This document shows positions 33,199 through 46,157 of a DNA stretch of 64,000 nt, piece after piece. Both the position numbers and the translations under genes were made by a program. This DNA comes from Falciphora oryzae (Eukaryota > Ascomycota > Sordariomycetes > Magnaporthales > Magnaporthaceae): contig JNVV01000008.1 in assembly GCA_000733355.1 (NCBI GenBank), positions 62,001 through 126,000 of the forward strand. Direction: 5' to 3'. The notes beneath the pieces were generated by a model. That model did not search any database. It was not told the origin of the DNA and saw only the letters and a program-made list of their open reading frames with translations. Within the stretch, counting starts at the first letter, position 1. The number at the start of each line of letters is the position of its first letter.

Positions 33199-36100
33199 CG
33201 CGGGAGGTAGGGGTCAGGAGCCTGACGGAAGTGGTTGCGTTGCGGAGAAGCATCAGGGACCTCTCTCGTCTTCAGGGGCTATGAGAAGCCAGGATGGGAT
33301 TAAAGTCGATCACCAGACAGGGCCAGTGATGGATCAGAGAGGGCGGGAATGAAAGTCGAAGCACTGGCTATGACGGCGTGGCTCTTTGTATTGGCCATCA
33401 GCCGGTCGCTCTCTCGTTCTGTTAAATTCGATGATGATTCCCTGAAACAATGGCACAATTATTTTATATCCATCAACCTTGCTTTTTGAAACCTTCCCAC
33501 CAGGCGAAAGCACATTTATCACGAGTCTCAAATGAGATGCGGCAGTAGGAAACAAGGGTCCCCTACTGGGCCTTTGTCAATGCCCCGAAACGCCCGGAAG
33601 CTCTGACATGGACTAGCTGAGAGGGACTGGTCGATAAGACGTCGACCGGTCACTTGGTCAATACCACACCATCAGCGTATCCTCCGCCTGTAGTCTGCTG
33701 GGTCTAACAAGTAACACTAAGATCTAAGGCGTCTGTACCATATTTAGAAGCATGGACAGGATGCACGCACTGGCATGCCCTCTTGGAACCATCCAGACTA
33801 CGAGAAAATCGAGGTCAAGGAAATGTCGGCGGCTAGACGCCTGGATGTTGGAACGTGTCTTTGATGCTACAAAGAGGACGCTTGCTGTCGGGTGGTTGGC
33901 GTGTGTTCCAGTCCTCGTCGAGGGTTGGCCTAGTCTATTTTCAAACTCTGGAATCGACACAGATCGAATGGCGGGGCTAGAGGTGTTTGCTGCGGCCGTT
34001 CGCCCACACCATTCCTATCTTTTGGAGGGTCTTTGAGGCCAACGTAGGACTTGGCCGAAGTGCCTTTGGTGGTGGTAGAAGTGGGTGTAGGAGGGGGACT
34101 GCCACTTGGACGGCACAACAAATCACTCCGTCCACCCTCCCCCACTCCTGCCCGCATGCCCGTCCGGCCTACCCCAAAACAGGCATCGCGCGTGTGCATT
34201 CCGCCATCGACCCGCAGGTGGAAATCTGTTCAAGCCAAGCCAGAGAGCGAGGGTGTTTCCCGCATGCCGTGCCGCTTCTTGCATCGGACAACCGCCCGCC
34301 ACTGCCGTGCCCGGCCAGCCAGCCAACCAGAGGGGATCACTTGCTTCCTCCTAGGCCCCCGATGTCACCCATTCCCTCTCGATTCTGTACTAGCTCCCTT
34401 TCTCTTTTGTGGGCTTGACGTTGGGAGTAGATGGAGGATCAAGTTTTCGGGCAACCAAAGGTATATGGCAACAATCGGACTTGGAATACTAGGCGAGGTT
34501 CTACTCGGATAACACGCACACGCCTATATCGGGTCTTCTCTTTTTAGGTACCTAGATATTCACCGGGGGATTTTCTAGTATAGAAGCGCAACCGGCCGTC
34601 CAACCGACCCCGAAGATGGTGGTGGCGCGCGAGTGCGCATCTGCAGCACCGCGCGCGTCTGCTTCAGCCAACCAGGACCGCATAACTAGCAAATGTGAGT
34701 TGGACTTCAGCATATGCACATCTTCGAGTGGCGTTGAGGGACGAGGGGCAAACGGAGTCCGGAGGCGGGGGGAGTCCCACCTTTCCGCACTACCTCGTAC
34801 CCATCGCTTCTTCCTAATCAAGGCTCTCAAACAATACAGAGCTTTATATTCATTGTGATGATATCCTCTGGGTTACGAGGCATACGGCGGCCGAGCACGC
34901 CCACAAAAGCGTCTGGCGTACATGCATGCAGCTGTGGCCTTCACTTGAGTCAACTCGCTGCCTTGAAGTCCCCGAAACTGTTACTGCTGCTAAGGCTAGC
35001 CGCCAGTCACTCCTCCCACCTACTGCTCATCCACAGCCATGTAGCCTTCTAGGAAACGAGGCCGAGCAGGCACTGCAGCTAAAGCATGCGGGCCGCGGCT
35101 ATTGGCAGCAAAAAAAAAAAAAAAAATACGTGGCGAAGATGTAGAGCAGAGTCATGCTAGGCCTAGGAGGAGGGTAGTGGATGGCCTCATGCAGGCGGGG
35201 AAGTCGGGAATAGGCAAGTCTAGATAGAAACGACGTATCCAGCAGACGAACCAGATGCACCCACGGTGGCAACGCTCACATGTGGCGGCAAATCCTTCTA
35301 ACCCTTCCTGTCATCCGAACCCTTGGACGCAGCCATCGTCACCTTGGCAAGCGCGTTCGTGGTGGAGGAGGAGGAGGGGCGTGTGCTTTTTCGCCTGCCT
35401 GGATACTACCCGTCCCTCCCCGCCGCTCTCTGTCTTGTCCGGGTCCCTCCCATCCACAACCAGGAGACACAGACCGCGGCTATGCGGGCCATGTCCCAAC
35501 ACGCAGCTCGCAGGCGACGGCTGCATCCCGCGCTTGTTATCTAGGGCCTCGAACTGGGCCGTGCCGCGGGTCTGCGTTCTTGAGGGGGTGCTGGCGGCAT
35601 ACTTGGACGGATCTACTGCGGATGTTGGGTATTGCCTGGGTTTGCAATGCATGCAAGCTCCTGCTGCTGAATGGGTTGCATACCCCCTCCCCCTACTCCA
35701 TCAAAGACGGGCAGACAGCCTGAACAAGATGGGTTCGCATGCTTTCTTAAAATTAGATACTCCAACCGCTGGGTTTGCAGATCAAGACGCCAACCTACCT
35801 TGCCCAGTAGTGATACCTAACAGCCGGGGAGAAGATAGATTTAAAGTTAGTGGACGTCTAACATGGTATCGAGATGCACATAGGCGCGCCCGCGATATAC
35901 CACCTAGGATCATATCGTAGCATCCAGCAAGCCGCTGTTTACCGCACGCCGAGCAAGATGAAAAAAAAAAAAAATGAAAAAAAAACTTCATTCATGAAGC
36001 TCAGGGGAAAGCGCTATTTGGGGTGGTTCTCTAGATAGAAACGAGTAGATTCATCTGGTGTGTTTGATCTACCACGTTTGTCCAATTCAAGGGCTGGGCA

Positions 36101-37937
36101 GGAGGATACTAGCATCAGGAACCGTGATTTTTGGCCAGCGTCTTGGGACAGCAACAAGCAGGTCGGTCAGTATTGCGAGGCGAGCTGTGCAATAGTAGGT
36201 TCGGTACCTTGCTCCATCTGATCAAGCTGCCCGGGCTATCTGCTCCCACCGAGATACGACCCTTGTGGGGAAAATGGCCGGCCCCTCCCGACTCTGCTAT
36301 GTGCTTCTCTCTGCTTCCCTCCTGAGCGAATCGGTTTACAGTTTACATAGAAGACACATCGTAGCAGACGCTAGCACACCAATCGTACCAATTCGCAAGA
36401 AAATGGGGTGGGGCCCATAAAGGCCGACTGGATGGCGTTCACCCCGGGGAAGCCGAACACGGCCAATCATACGCCATACCATGCGCACAAAAAGCCGGCG
36501 GCGCGGTCCCCCATGGGCACATACATGTGGCCATCGCCCGGGGCCGGGATATTTGTGCGGGGCCAAGCGCCTAAACCGTGGCCATGGTTGGCTGTCCCGG
36601 GTCAGCGTTTTCTCCATCCCGTCGCTGCAGTTCTCCCGCGCCGGAGATCACTGCGCAACACATCACCACGTCAACAGGCAAGTTCGTGGTGTCGGTAATC
36701 ACGTATGCTGTTGACCCTGGTGGGAAGCGGCACCCGAACGCAAGGTTCCTGTGACAACACCAAAAATCAAAGGATGACTTCCCCAAAGACGACAAAAAAA
36801 AAAAAAAAAAAAAGTCCAGAAACAGCCAATCTGGTTTGCGCGGTCTAGCGCTCACCATGAGCCTCCACTGCCACTTGGCTGTCTAGCATATCCCAGCCCT
36901 CACGCAACGATAGGTCGACGTCTACGGCGCCGTGCCACAGCAGCAGGCGTAAGCCAGGCGATTTCCCGATGCGGCAGTCTCCAGCACGAGGGCGCCACAC
37001 GGCCCCTGCCCGTCTTGGGTGCGGGAAGGCCCTTTTTGACGGGCTCAGATGCCCAAATGCAGCCAGGGGGGGCAATGTGATGACCCCACTTTTCGAGAGA
37101 AATGGGCCCCACTTTCCTATGTTTAGCTTTTTGGCAGCAGCACAACGGCACGGGCGCGCGTGGGAAGGCGCTGTTGCTCGTCGCTGCCCACGTTTCGGTT
37201 CCACTTTCAAACCGCACACTGCACGCACTGCGCGCTGCACCCGTCGCCCTCCCTCATCATCCCTTTCCCTCCCACCCCCTCCTCCCACTCCCACCACCCA
37301 AACTCCTCCTCCACAACCACCACCACTACAGCCTACCTGCATTGCCGCTGGGCTCCATGGCTTGAACGGCGCAGAAACCCGCACAGAATCGTCTTGCCTG
37401 GCTAGATCATTCCCGCTGGAACGCTCGCACTGGCCTGGCGTCCTGGGCCCTTGTCTGGTTTCGCATCTGTTGCCGCGGATCTGCCTCCGGCTTCGCGCTT
37501 TCTTGCGGGGTGGACAACTCTAAATCTCAAGATAGCAACACCAGCAAGCCCGAACGAGAGCCGTCGCCTTTGGCTGCCCTACCTACCTCTGTTCTGGTCT
37601 TTGCCGCACGGCCTCTTCGAGATGTCGCCGCATGCTGCTTGTTGATAATTTTAGCAGTCGGGCGTGCTTCGAGAACATCTCCAACCCGTCTTGGCTCAGA
37701 CAAGTCCCGAGGGCTGCCCATCGCGACTCCGTTTCAGGTTCTGATATTTGAACCAGGCCGAGCCCCAACCTTGGGAATAAACTCACCTCGTCTCGCCACG
37801 CTGCGAAGCCTCTTCGACAGAGACATCAGCGCCGGCACGCAAGCAAGCGACACTTGTCAGCTTAGTTCTCTCATCCACCATCTTACCCACCAACATCTCC
37901 TGTCTTTGGCTCCCTCAGCAAAGGCACAACCGCCAAG
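33199..37937. other. gene-poor stretch, 4.7 kb, ending in nta1 leader
   Basis: No gene is supported. Homopolymer A runs lie near 35110–35126, 35960–35972 and 36793–36812. From about 37250 the sequence is pyrimidine-rich (CCT/CAC repeats), typical of fungal promoters and leaders, and probably serves nta1. Open frames such as 35255–35920 show no domain. Confidence 0.45.
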
Positions 37938-39872
37938 ATGAGAATCGGCTGCCTCCAGTTCGCCCCCCGTGTGGGTGACCTCGACAACAACTTGAACCGC
38001 GCCGACGCCGTCCTCAACCGGGCGGATCCACGTGATCTCGAGGACCTGGACGTTCTTGTGCTGCCCGAGATGGCCTTCACTGGTAAGTCCTTCCCGTCTG
38101 GACTTCCATAGGCCCCCACTTGGGTGCCTCGTCTGTTTCTGACATCGCCTTGGGTATCCCCAGGCTACAACTTCAAGTCGCTGCGGGAGATCAAGCCGTT
38201 CCTCGAAGTTGCCGGCTCGGGTATCAGCGCGCTCTGGGCCCGCACCACCGCCCTCAAACTGGACTGCAAAGTGGCAGTCGGCTACCCTGAGAAGGTCGAG
38301 GTCCCGACCAGCTCGTCCAGCTCGCCCAAATACTACAACTCGCTCCTAGTAGTCAACGAGGAGGGCGAGACGCTGGCCAACTACCGCAAGCAACACCTGT
38401 ACTACACAGACGAGCCCTGGTCGCTCGAGGGCACCGGCGGCTTCTTCGAGGCCGAGATCGAGGGCCTGGGCCAGACGGCAATGGGTATCTGCATGGACAT
38501 CAACCCGTACAAGTTCCAGGCGCCCTGGCACAAGTTCGAGTTCGCCTTCCACGTGCTCGACTCCAACGCCAACGTGGTCATCATCTCGATGGCCTGGAGC
38601 ACCCTCGACAGCCGCGAGACCTTCTGCAGCAGGCCGTACGAACCCGACCTGGCCACACTCGAGTACTGGGCTCAGCGCATGGAACCCCTGATCCGCGCCG
38701 AGCGCGAGGACGAGATCATCCTCATCTTCGCCAACCGCTGCGGCATTGAAGGCGACGCCCTGTACGCCGGCACCTCGGCCGTGCTGGGAATCCAGGATGG
38801 TGAGGTCAAGGTGTATGGCGTCCTTGGCCGTGGCGTCAAGCAGCTGCTCGTTGTCGACACCGATGACGGGCCCTTCGCCAAGCTCGTTAGCCGCCCCGGG
38901 AGGGCGACCGCGGAGGAGTATGAGGCTATGCAGGAGGATGTCGGCGCGGACGAATCACGCTCAGTACCTCCTACACCTGCCGACAAGCTCCCAGCGGAGG
39001 GGGCCAGGGAAAGCGGCTCTGGCGATGCCGGGGGACCTTCCTCGGCCATGGGCGTCTCCACAAACGAGCCATCCACACCAAAGAAGGTCCCCGAAGATTC
39101 TGGGTCCATCAAAGGGTCCCCTGAAGGATCTCCCCGAGCCGACAGCCCGATCCTGAACTCTGCTCGGCCGCACCTGACCATCTCGACGGGCATGTCTCCG
39201 TCGCCGACTGGAATCCCTGCGGCAGCTGGGGGCGTGACTTCGGCCGGGACTCTCACCCCGCCGCCCACGGGCGACTTCCCTGAAGCTTTCTACCAAGAGG
39301 CTACGCAACAGGACCAGCTACATTCGGCTGCGCCGAACCTTTACACCCCGGAGGAGCCCCAGTGGCCCAATCGGGAGATGCCCGAAGTGCACCCATCGCC
39401 GCCTCGTGAGCTCCCGGGCGTGCCATCTGCCTCGTCGCCTGCAGACGTCGACATGGCCGAGCCTCCAGTCCAGGAGGATGCTCTAGCCAAGGAGGATGGC
39501 CCGGTTGTGGCCTCTCCAGAACCAGGGCAGGAAGAGCAGGCTTCACTGCCTCCTTTGAAAATACCGCTTCCCGAACATGTCCCTCTCCCGGCCGAGTCAG
39601 GGTCCGTTTCCGATGCAGGGGAGGAGGTCCTCACTGCGATACCCCCCGAATCGACAACCGGCGAGGAGTTCCCGCTCATCCTAGTCAACAACGGCACAGA
39701 CGGCCCTGCCAGGCGGAACAGCGGCATGTCGGAAACGTCCATCTCGATCGGCGTCGATGGCAGCAAGGATGTCGTGGTGGTCCAGTTGAGAGACTCGGCC
39801 GCGAGGGACGCGAGTGCATTGTCCAAGCCGTCGACACCGCCGCGTGTTGTTACCGTGACTTTCAGTATATAA
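37938..39872 (+). CDS. nta1: N-terminal Asn/Gln amidase (Nta1-like, nitrilase superfamily)
   Basis: Deamidates N-terminal Asn/Gln to Asp/Glu, the first step of the Arg/N-degron pathway. Exons 37938–38082 and 38164–39872 (81-nt GT–AG intron), 617 aa. The carbon–nitrogen hydrolase fold occupies about residues 1–300. The Glu–Lys–Cys triad is visible as Glu44 (VLPEMAF), Lys124 (NYRKQHLYY) and Cys158 (MGICMDINPYKF). KFQAPWHKFEFA and IISMAWST after the Cys are typical of Nta1 rather than of ordinary nitrilases. The remaining 310 or so residues are Pro/Ser/Glu-rich and look disordered; yeast Nta1 is only about 457 aa, so this tail is an extension. The ATG opens directly into the conserved RIGCLQFAP strand. 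Confidence 0.88.
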
Positions 39873-42800
39873 TGAGCTTTGTGATGATATGATGATGGCG
39901 ATGATATAAACGGTCAAGGCTTTGGCTGGGTTTGTTGATGGTGGCTTTCCCGCTTTCATTTTTGCTCTTTTGGATGGATAGGTTGGTTGCAATCAGCGGC
40001 TTGGGTTTGGAACAATGGTCGTTGACAGACGAGCGATATTGGTGTTTCCTTAATCTTCTTTTCCTTAATTCCATATTTCCCTCCTCTTCTTGTCCCCTAT
40101 TTCTTCGTCCTTCGAGGCGGATGTGTATATTGACCGAGTCGGAGGGATCCGGTTATCGCAAAAATACGGCGTGCAATGAGTGGCTCTTTTGGTTCTCGAT
40201 CTCTGTCGAAAAAAGTGGCAGCAGGCCTATCGTTGATCTTGAGCCTGTGCACCTAGAGTGTATATACTCCATAGACTCGGCTTTTCCTAGTGTATTGAAG
40301 GGCGGACGTCGGGATATCAAAAGGGGAGGACCTGTTCAGGCATGGAACCCCTGACCTTTGATTCAGGGGCACCATGGGCGTTGTGCGAAGACCTTCATTA
40401 GCGAGCAGTCTAGAATTTTTGGTGCGATTAGTTCACTGGGGAGCACAATGAGCGCTTTCAAGAGCTCGGTGGGTGGAGGGGAGGCTGGGGAGGCGCGGAA
40501 GAACAACACTGTGGCTGCCTTGGCCTGGGTGCCCTCGACTGCGAGGAGAGATATGATGTATGTCGGGTCTAGTCGCCTGTGATCTCGCTCGTTTAGGGAT
40601 ATGTTGGCTGGCTAGGTCGTCTCTTTGACAACATACACCCATCGGGCAACCCTCCTCGGATGGGCAATTCGGTGCTGCTTCAGGCCTCCGTCGACACTCA
40701 GCCGGTTGTCGGCCGAAACTAGGCCGCTGGCCTCAGCCTCTGTGGCAACTTGCTGGGCCGAGAGGAGGGGAGGGGACGTCGTGCCATCAAATAGGCTGCA
40801 TTGGGGGCTGGTCAGAGCCGAGAGGTGAAATCCCAAGTCCACGAACCTTCCCCCGGGCCTTCTGATGCGAGGCCGGGTAATCTCGTCTGCCGAGGGTGTC
40901 GAGCAGAATGCCCGACTCAGCACCAAGCAGGAACCAACTTGCCCAGGATGTTGTGGCTGGCGTCATCGGACTCAAGGACTGGCGCACAACGTCGCAAGCC
41001 CGCTGTGAGTCTTGCGCAAAGCCAGCCAAGCAGCCGGCACGATCCAGGGTGTTTCCGGCGGTGATGAGGCGCAGGCAAGCAATACCCAAGATACCCTTCG
41101 AGGTCTTGTTGTGGGGAGGGGGGACAAGATTCCCTGCCCCATGCATGGTTCGACAGGTCCGGAGGCCCCGGAGGCTGACGCCGACCCCAGGCCGAAAGGA
41201 AACCGCCCCGAAAGAAGGGAAAGGGAATCCCCCTGTCATTATCTCCGACGGGAAGGTGGTGCTCCCATGATCGCCAATCAACTTCCTAAGCAAAGACCAG
41301 GTCCCCTGCACCACGCCTGTTGGCCTAGGTGTCCGTCCAGCAGGCGCAATGGTCGCAGTGCACTTCGCGCGTCTCGATCTCCCGTGGAGTCCCGGGGGCA
41401 GCCGACCTACTAGGTAGGCAGGTAGGCGCCTAGGCAAGGCAACTCATCGGACTGTCCTGAAAGCTCCCGGGAGCCTCCTGGCGGGCATCGTCGCTTGGTA
41501 TCTCCGTTTGCTCAAGGCAGCACCTAAGTTCCAGGGCTCCTGTCTGTTCTTGACCGTTGTCTGCAGATGAATCGAGTGACGGCGAAGGCGGACGAAAAGA
41601 GAAGCCGAAGAACAAGGAAGCGGTAAAAACGTCGGGACCGGCCGTGCCTTCGAAAACAGAGAACATGGTGGCAACATGAGCCCCGTGCGGGCCAGCTGTG
41701 ATTACTGTGCCCTCCATGGCGGATGACAACACCAAGTCACCAGCTCCTTGAGCAAGTGAACCGCGAGACCTCGTGGCCGTTGGCGTTAGAAGTCAAGAGG
41801 TGGGTCCCATGGACGAAAGACTTGGAGAATCTGCCGGCCAGTCGATCCCTCCACTAGGCATGGAAATGAGTCCCTAGTGTCGGGCGGGGTAGTGTGTTGC
41901 TCGGTTCGTGTTGTTTGTTGCCTCGTCATCGTGTGCGTCCTCCTCACGCCGTTACTTCCTCCTGCTGGCAACTTGAAACGTCTCGTCGATTTGGCGATTG
42001 GCGGCTTTGGGGGGAAAGAGGGCGTCTCCACTGCTTCGATTCTGGAACGAACCCGTGGAGGGCGGGCCGATGCTTGCGGGGGTGAACACGTCGGTTCTTG
42101 GTGGTGCTGTTCCGAGTTCTCGAAAGCTGAATTGGCTTGCTGTATGCCGCCAAAGGCTGATGGTGCTTGAGCCAGGAGGTAGACGGGACGACGGGCGACC
42201 ATGGAGGACCCTGCCAAGATGGAGCAAAGCTGGTGGGGGAGATGGGGTGACACGGACGGTCGGATCTATCCGCATCTGGAACCGGGGTGCTCCTTGTAGC
42301 GAAATCCGCGTCGAGAAACACGAGCGCATCTCTGATATCTCTTGGAAGAAAGCTTCTCGTTCCGTCACGGCGATCCGGGAATAAGAGAGGGCTGGGAAAT
42401 TGTCTGCAGGCATCGAGAAAAAAAAAAAAAAAAAAAACCGTGATCGCAGTGTCAAGGCTCGCTGTCATGGCCACCGCAGCAGAACGGGTCCATAGAGCTC
42501 GACGACGCAGCCGGCGAAAGATCGTGGCCAGGCATGGTCCGCAGCAACAAAATGTCCTTGAATGCAAAAAAAAGGTCAAGAACCGCAGGAACAAGAGTTG
42601 GAAAAGAGAAGCAGGCCACGGCAGATATCTATCTTCTTCTGATAGTCGCCCTCAATGAGGCTGCGTGTGAAAACGCTGAAACTAGCCTCCTTCCCGCTCT
42701 CAGGTTTCAGAAGCGTGCGCGCCGCCTCCTTGCTGCGTTTCAGAATTGGCGTCTACGACAGAGTTTCGAGTTAGCCGCCGCCACACGGCCAATCCCGCAG

Positions 42801-45800
42801 CGATCCCAGTTAGAGCCCCCACACTACAAGCGCACCCAGCGATGGCGGTGGAGGACCTGATTGGATAGTCCTGCTGACTGTACAAAAACAGGCTCGGGTT
42901 GTCGAGTCCTCCAGATCCCGAATCCGTTGGCTTTCAAGATGACGAAACATGCGGCACAGAATGCACTGCAGACATGATTGAACGCGGAGGCAGCGATAGA
43001 GGAGGGATGTGTGCATGTTTAATCGATAAAGAAAGTTTCTGCCTGAGGATACCCAGTCAGACAAGTCGGGCAAGTCGAATCGAGCTGCCCGTGCGTGGAA
43101 ATCCCACCGGATCTGATGCGACGGGCCCTTCTCTCTGGCACAGTCCGGCTGAATGCGACAGGATTGCTCCTGCAAGTCATTCGGAGTGCGGCTGATGTCG
43201 GATGATGTGGATACGATGAAGAAATACATTCCTTGTTGTTTATTTTTAGTTTTATCTTGATTTTAGCTTCTATGGTTGTGGCTGAAGCTCTGTGTTCTGG
43301 CAGGCACCCGGAGGCTTGGTATCATACCCACAGGTCCTTTCACAGATCTCGACTCGGACTTTCCCAGCGAGGGCTGAGCACTAGCCCGGTTGTGGCTTCA
43401 ATAGTGTATGTGATTGCTATATTGAATCGTAGGCCAAAATAACTCCGTCAGGCGCTTCTTACTGCCTCCTGCCTCCCTACCTTTGCAGCTGTGAGTCCGA
43501 GGTCAGACGCGTCGTAGCAGCCAAGACAGAGCGTGCCCCGAAAGAGGCGGATCTCGCCGACAACCTGTTCTTGGAATTCACACGCACACAGAGAGATTTG
43601 AAAAATGGTGAAGCGGATAACAAATGCTTACTCGATGGCTCGATTGGGGTGGCAGGCGGTTAGTGAATGCAACATTGTGAAGGTCAGGGGGCTTGGCGAC
43701 AAGCTGACCACCAAGCACAGGCCAAGCCTGTTGGTTGAAAGGAATCACTGGGGTGGATGTGATGGGTGCCATTGTGTTCGCGCCATTTTCTATTATTTGC
43801 CTCCTCGTTCAGAACGTATGCGAGCGATTGCGTTGAATCAAAATTAGAGCAAGGGGGGTTGGATGGAATGGAGGTCATGAACCGCCTGTTGTGAAGAAAA
43901 CCTTAACCATGAGCAAACACAAAAGGACCCGGCAGCGGCCGAGCGAGGGCTGGGGAATTGCACTGGCCCTCGAACTGCCGTGCTGTGAGGACGAGCGATG
44001 CCGACAGCTTCAATGCGGGTCAGCCAGGGCCCCTGGCCTGCACTGGTCAGGGCGCGCGCAAGCAAGCAAGTCAGCATCACATTTGGCTCCATCCGAATGC
44101 ATGCCCGAGGCGCATCACAAATTGACGCCTGTGCCTTCTTTTTTTTCCCAGCAAATGAGAAGGAGAAAGAAAAAGAAGGCCAACGAGCCATTCAGCGCGC
44201 GGGGAATTAAATGCCGGTAACTTTGCGTATGGCGTAAAGACTAAACTTGGTAGAAAGCTGTACCGACGACGTTGGCAGCAATGGCTGAATTTGGGGGCGG
44301 CGCATCCATGTCATTGGCATTTTCCGTCCCAGCCGCATCAAAACCGGCAAAGCCCATTCTGGCGTTTTGTGAGGCCACGATTTGTTCCCTCCGGTTGCCT
44401 TCGCAACCTGGATTTTCCTAGCAAGGTAGGCCCCGCATGCAGGATGAAGGGCCGCCCAAAGGGCCGCCCAAAAGGCCGCCGCAGGATGCGTGAAAACGAA
44501 CGGCCGGCCCACCTGCGATGCCGACGCACACAAAGACGCAGGACGCAGGACGGGACGCAGACGCAAACGAAAACTGTCTGTTTAGCGGGCACTTGGTAAC
44601 TCGCCTCGGTTGGCGAGGTTTGCCTGCCGCCCAATCGGCGGCTGAGGACCCGGCACAGTCGAGACTCGCTTGTGAAGTCGATAGTTGCGCGTGCTCAGTC
44701 TCCATGGCTCGCATGGCACGGCAAAGCCAGGGGAAAGACGGCGACGGTTGGTTGACAGATCGAGTGTGATCACGAAGGCGATGGGGTAATGGGCCGGGGA
44801 GAGGGTGTTGAGCAAGGAAGATGGCTGGGGGAGAAAGGATTGACGGTGCTGTGCAGGGGGTCCCTTGCAGCTCATCGGCCGATTGGGGCTAGCGCAGGCG
44901 GCACCAGGGCTCATCGGGCCTGTGAGTGGCCAATCTGCTCAATCACCTCTCGCGGCGTGCATGAGAGGACGGCGACATCACTGGACGCAGGCCGACGAGG
45001 GCTCCACCCCACCACTTGACACCTTTGATGGTAGCTCCCGCAGTGCCTGCCCGCTCAGCAGAGCAGTTTGGTCGCAGCAGCACAGCAGACCTGCCTGGCC
45101 GCAAAAAGAGGTGAGAAACGTGAGCATGGCACGCATGGCTTGCAGCACCTCCACCCTCACACCCTCCACCACCCCAATCCGGAAGGCCCATCGCCAGCAA
45201 GGGGCGGGGACATGGCGGCCAAGGCCCGATAACTGAGCCCCTCGGGTCGCCCCTCGCGGCCCCCAATTGGTGATCGGGTGTGACGATGCGTGAGAGTCCG
45301 GCGAGACCCCCCTGGCCCTGGCCCTGGCCCTGGCCCTGCACGCCCGCCCTCCGGCCCCCAATAAACGACTGCCCATTCTCCCCATCTTGGCGCGAGTGCC
45401 CATTGTGCCATGGCAGCCCCAGCACCTGCGCGCGACGAGATGCTGCCATCACACCTGCTGGAACGGCTCTGAAGTGGAAACATTCGACCACTTGCTTCCC
45501 ATCACCCTCATTTTCCCCTATTCACCCATTTTTCCTCTTCCTTTTGCAGCTCATTAGCGCCTGTGAGGGGATCCCAGCTTTCCGGGAGATCGTTGTGGCT
45601 GTTGGCGACAAACACATCACACCCCCGAACCCTCGTCCCCCTCCTCCATGGTTGTATATATCCCGGCTTGAGCCTCTCCGCGGGCTCCACGCCGTCTGTC
45701 TGCTCGTGTGTATTTTACCAAGGCTCCTCCTTGTACCTCCTCCGATCTAGGGCTTTTCTGTGTCACTGCCGACCGGCATCAAAGACGCCCAGCAAGCCCT

Positions 45801-46157
45801 GCGTTACTCAACGGCACTCGGTGCCGGCTGTTTTTTCCTGCCGTCGCACACAAGACGCAAGAGGCGGATACGTACACCGACATACATAGAGTGCGTGCGT
45901 CTGTGTGAGGGACCCCGCCCGTCAGCGGTTCGAACTGCGAGCGCCTCGATCGACCTTCTTCGGCTCCCTGCCTCTCACGAACACAACACCAGGCCAGCAG
46001 GACAGCGACCACAGGCAGCAGTCAGTGCTGGGCCAGAAAAACCGGCCGTGTCTTTGCGCGCGACACAAGGCCTTACTACCAACGAGTGCATAACCAACCA
46101 AGGTTTACCGGCAGAACAGCAGCCTGCGACTCCAGTCCACGAAGCACCACCTCCACG
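39873..46157. other. gene-poor stretch, 6.3 kb
   Basis: The longest stretch without a supported gene. The frames at 40787–41437 (minus), 41786–42253 (minus), 41944–42594 (minus) and 44943–45491 (minus) were read and show no domain or family signature. Repeats: A20 near 42419–42437; GGGCCGCCCAAA repeated at 44449–44472; GGCCCT repeated about five times at 45311–45338. From about 45480 the sequence is CT-rich and has a TATA box, probably the promoter and leader of the next gene. Confidence 0.45.
45655..45661 (+). promoter_or_regulatory. TATA box, likely for surface-protein B2
   Basis: TATATAT in a GC-rich, pyrimidine-rich context about 500 bp before the ATG at 46158; it implies a 5' UTR of roughly 450 nt if used. 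Confidence 0.4.

Noticed and set aside
35255..35920. 221-codon plus-strand frame
   Set aside because: Composition resembles translated promoter sequence; no similarity recognised and overlapping frames are equally open.
40787..41437. 216-codon minus-strand frame
   Set aside because: No family signature, odd composition, and comparable open frames occur on the other strand; I see no intron or start context.
43233..43442. Frame with a signal-peptide-like start
   Set aside because: It has no ATG at its beginning (only TTG), and the in-phase ATG comes after the hydrophobic part.
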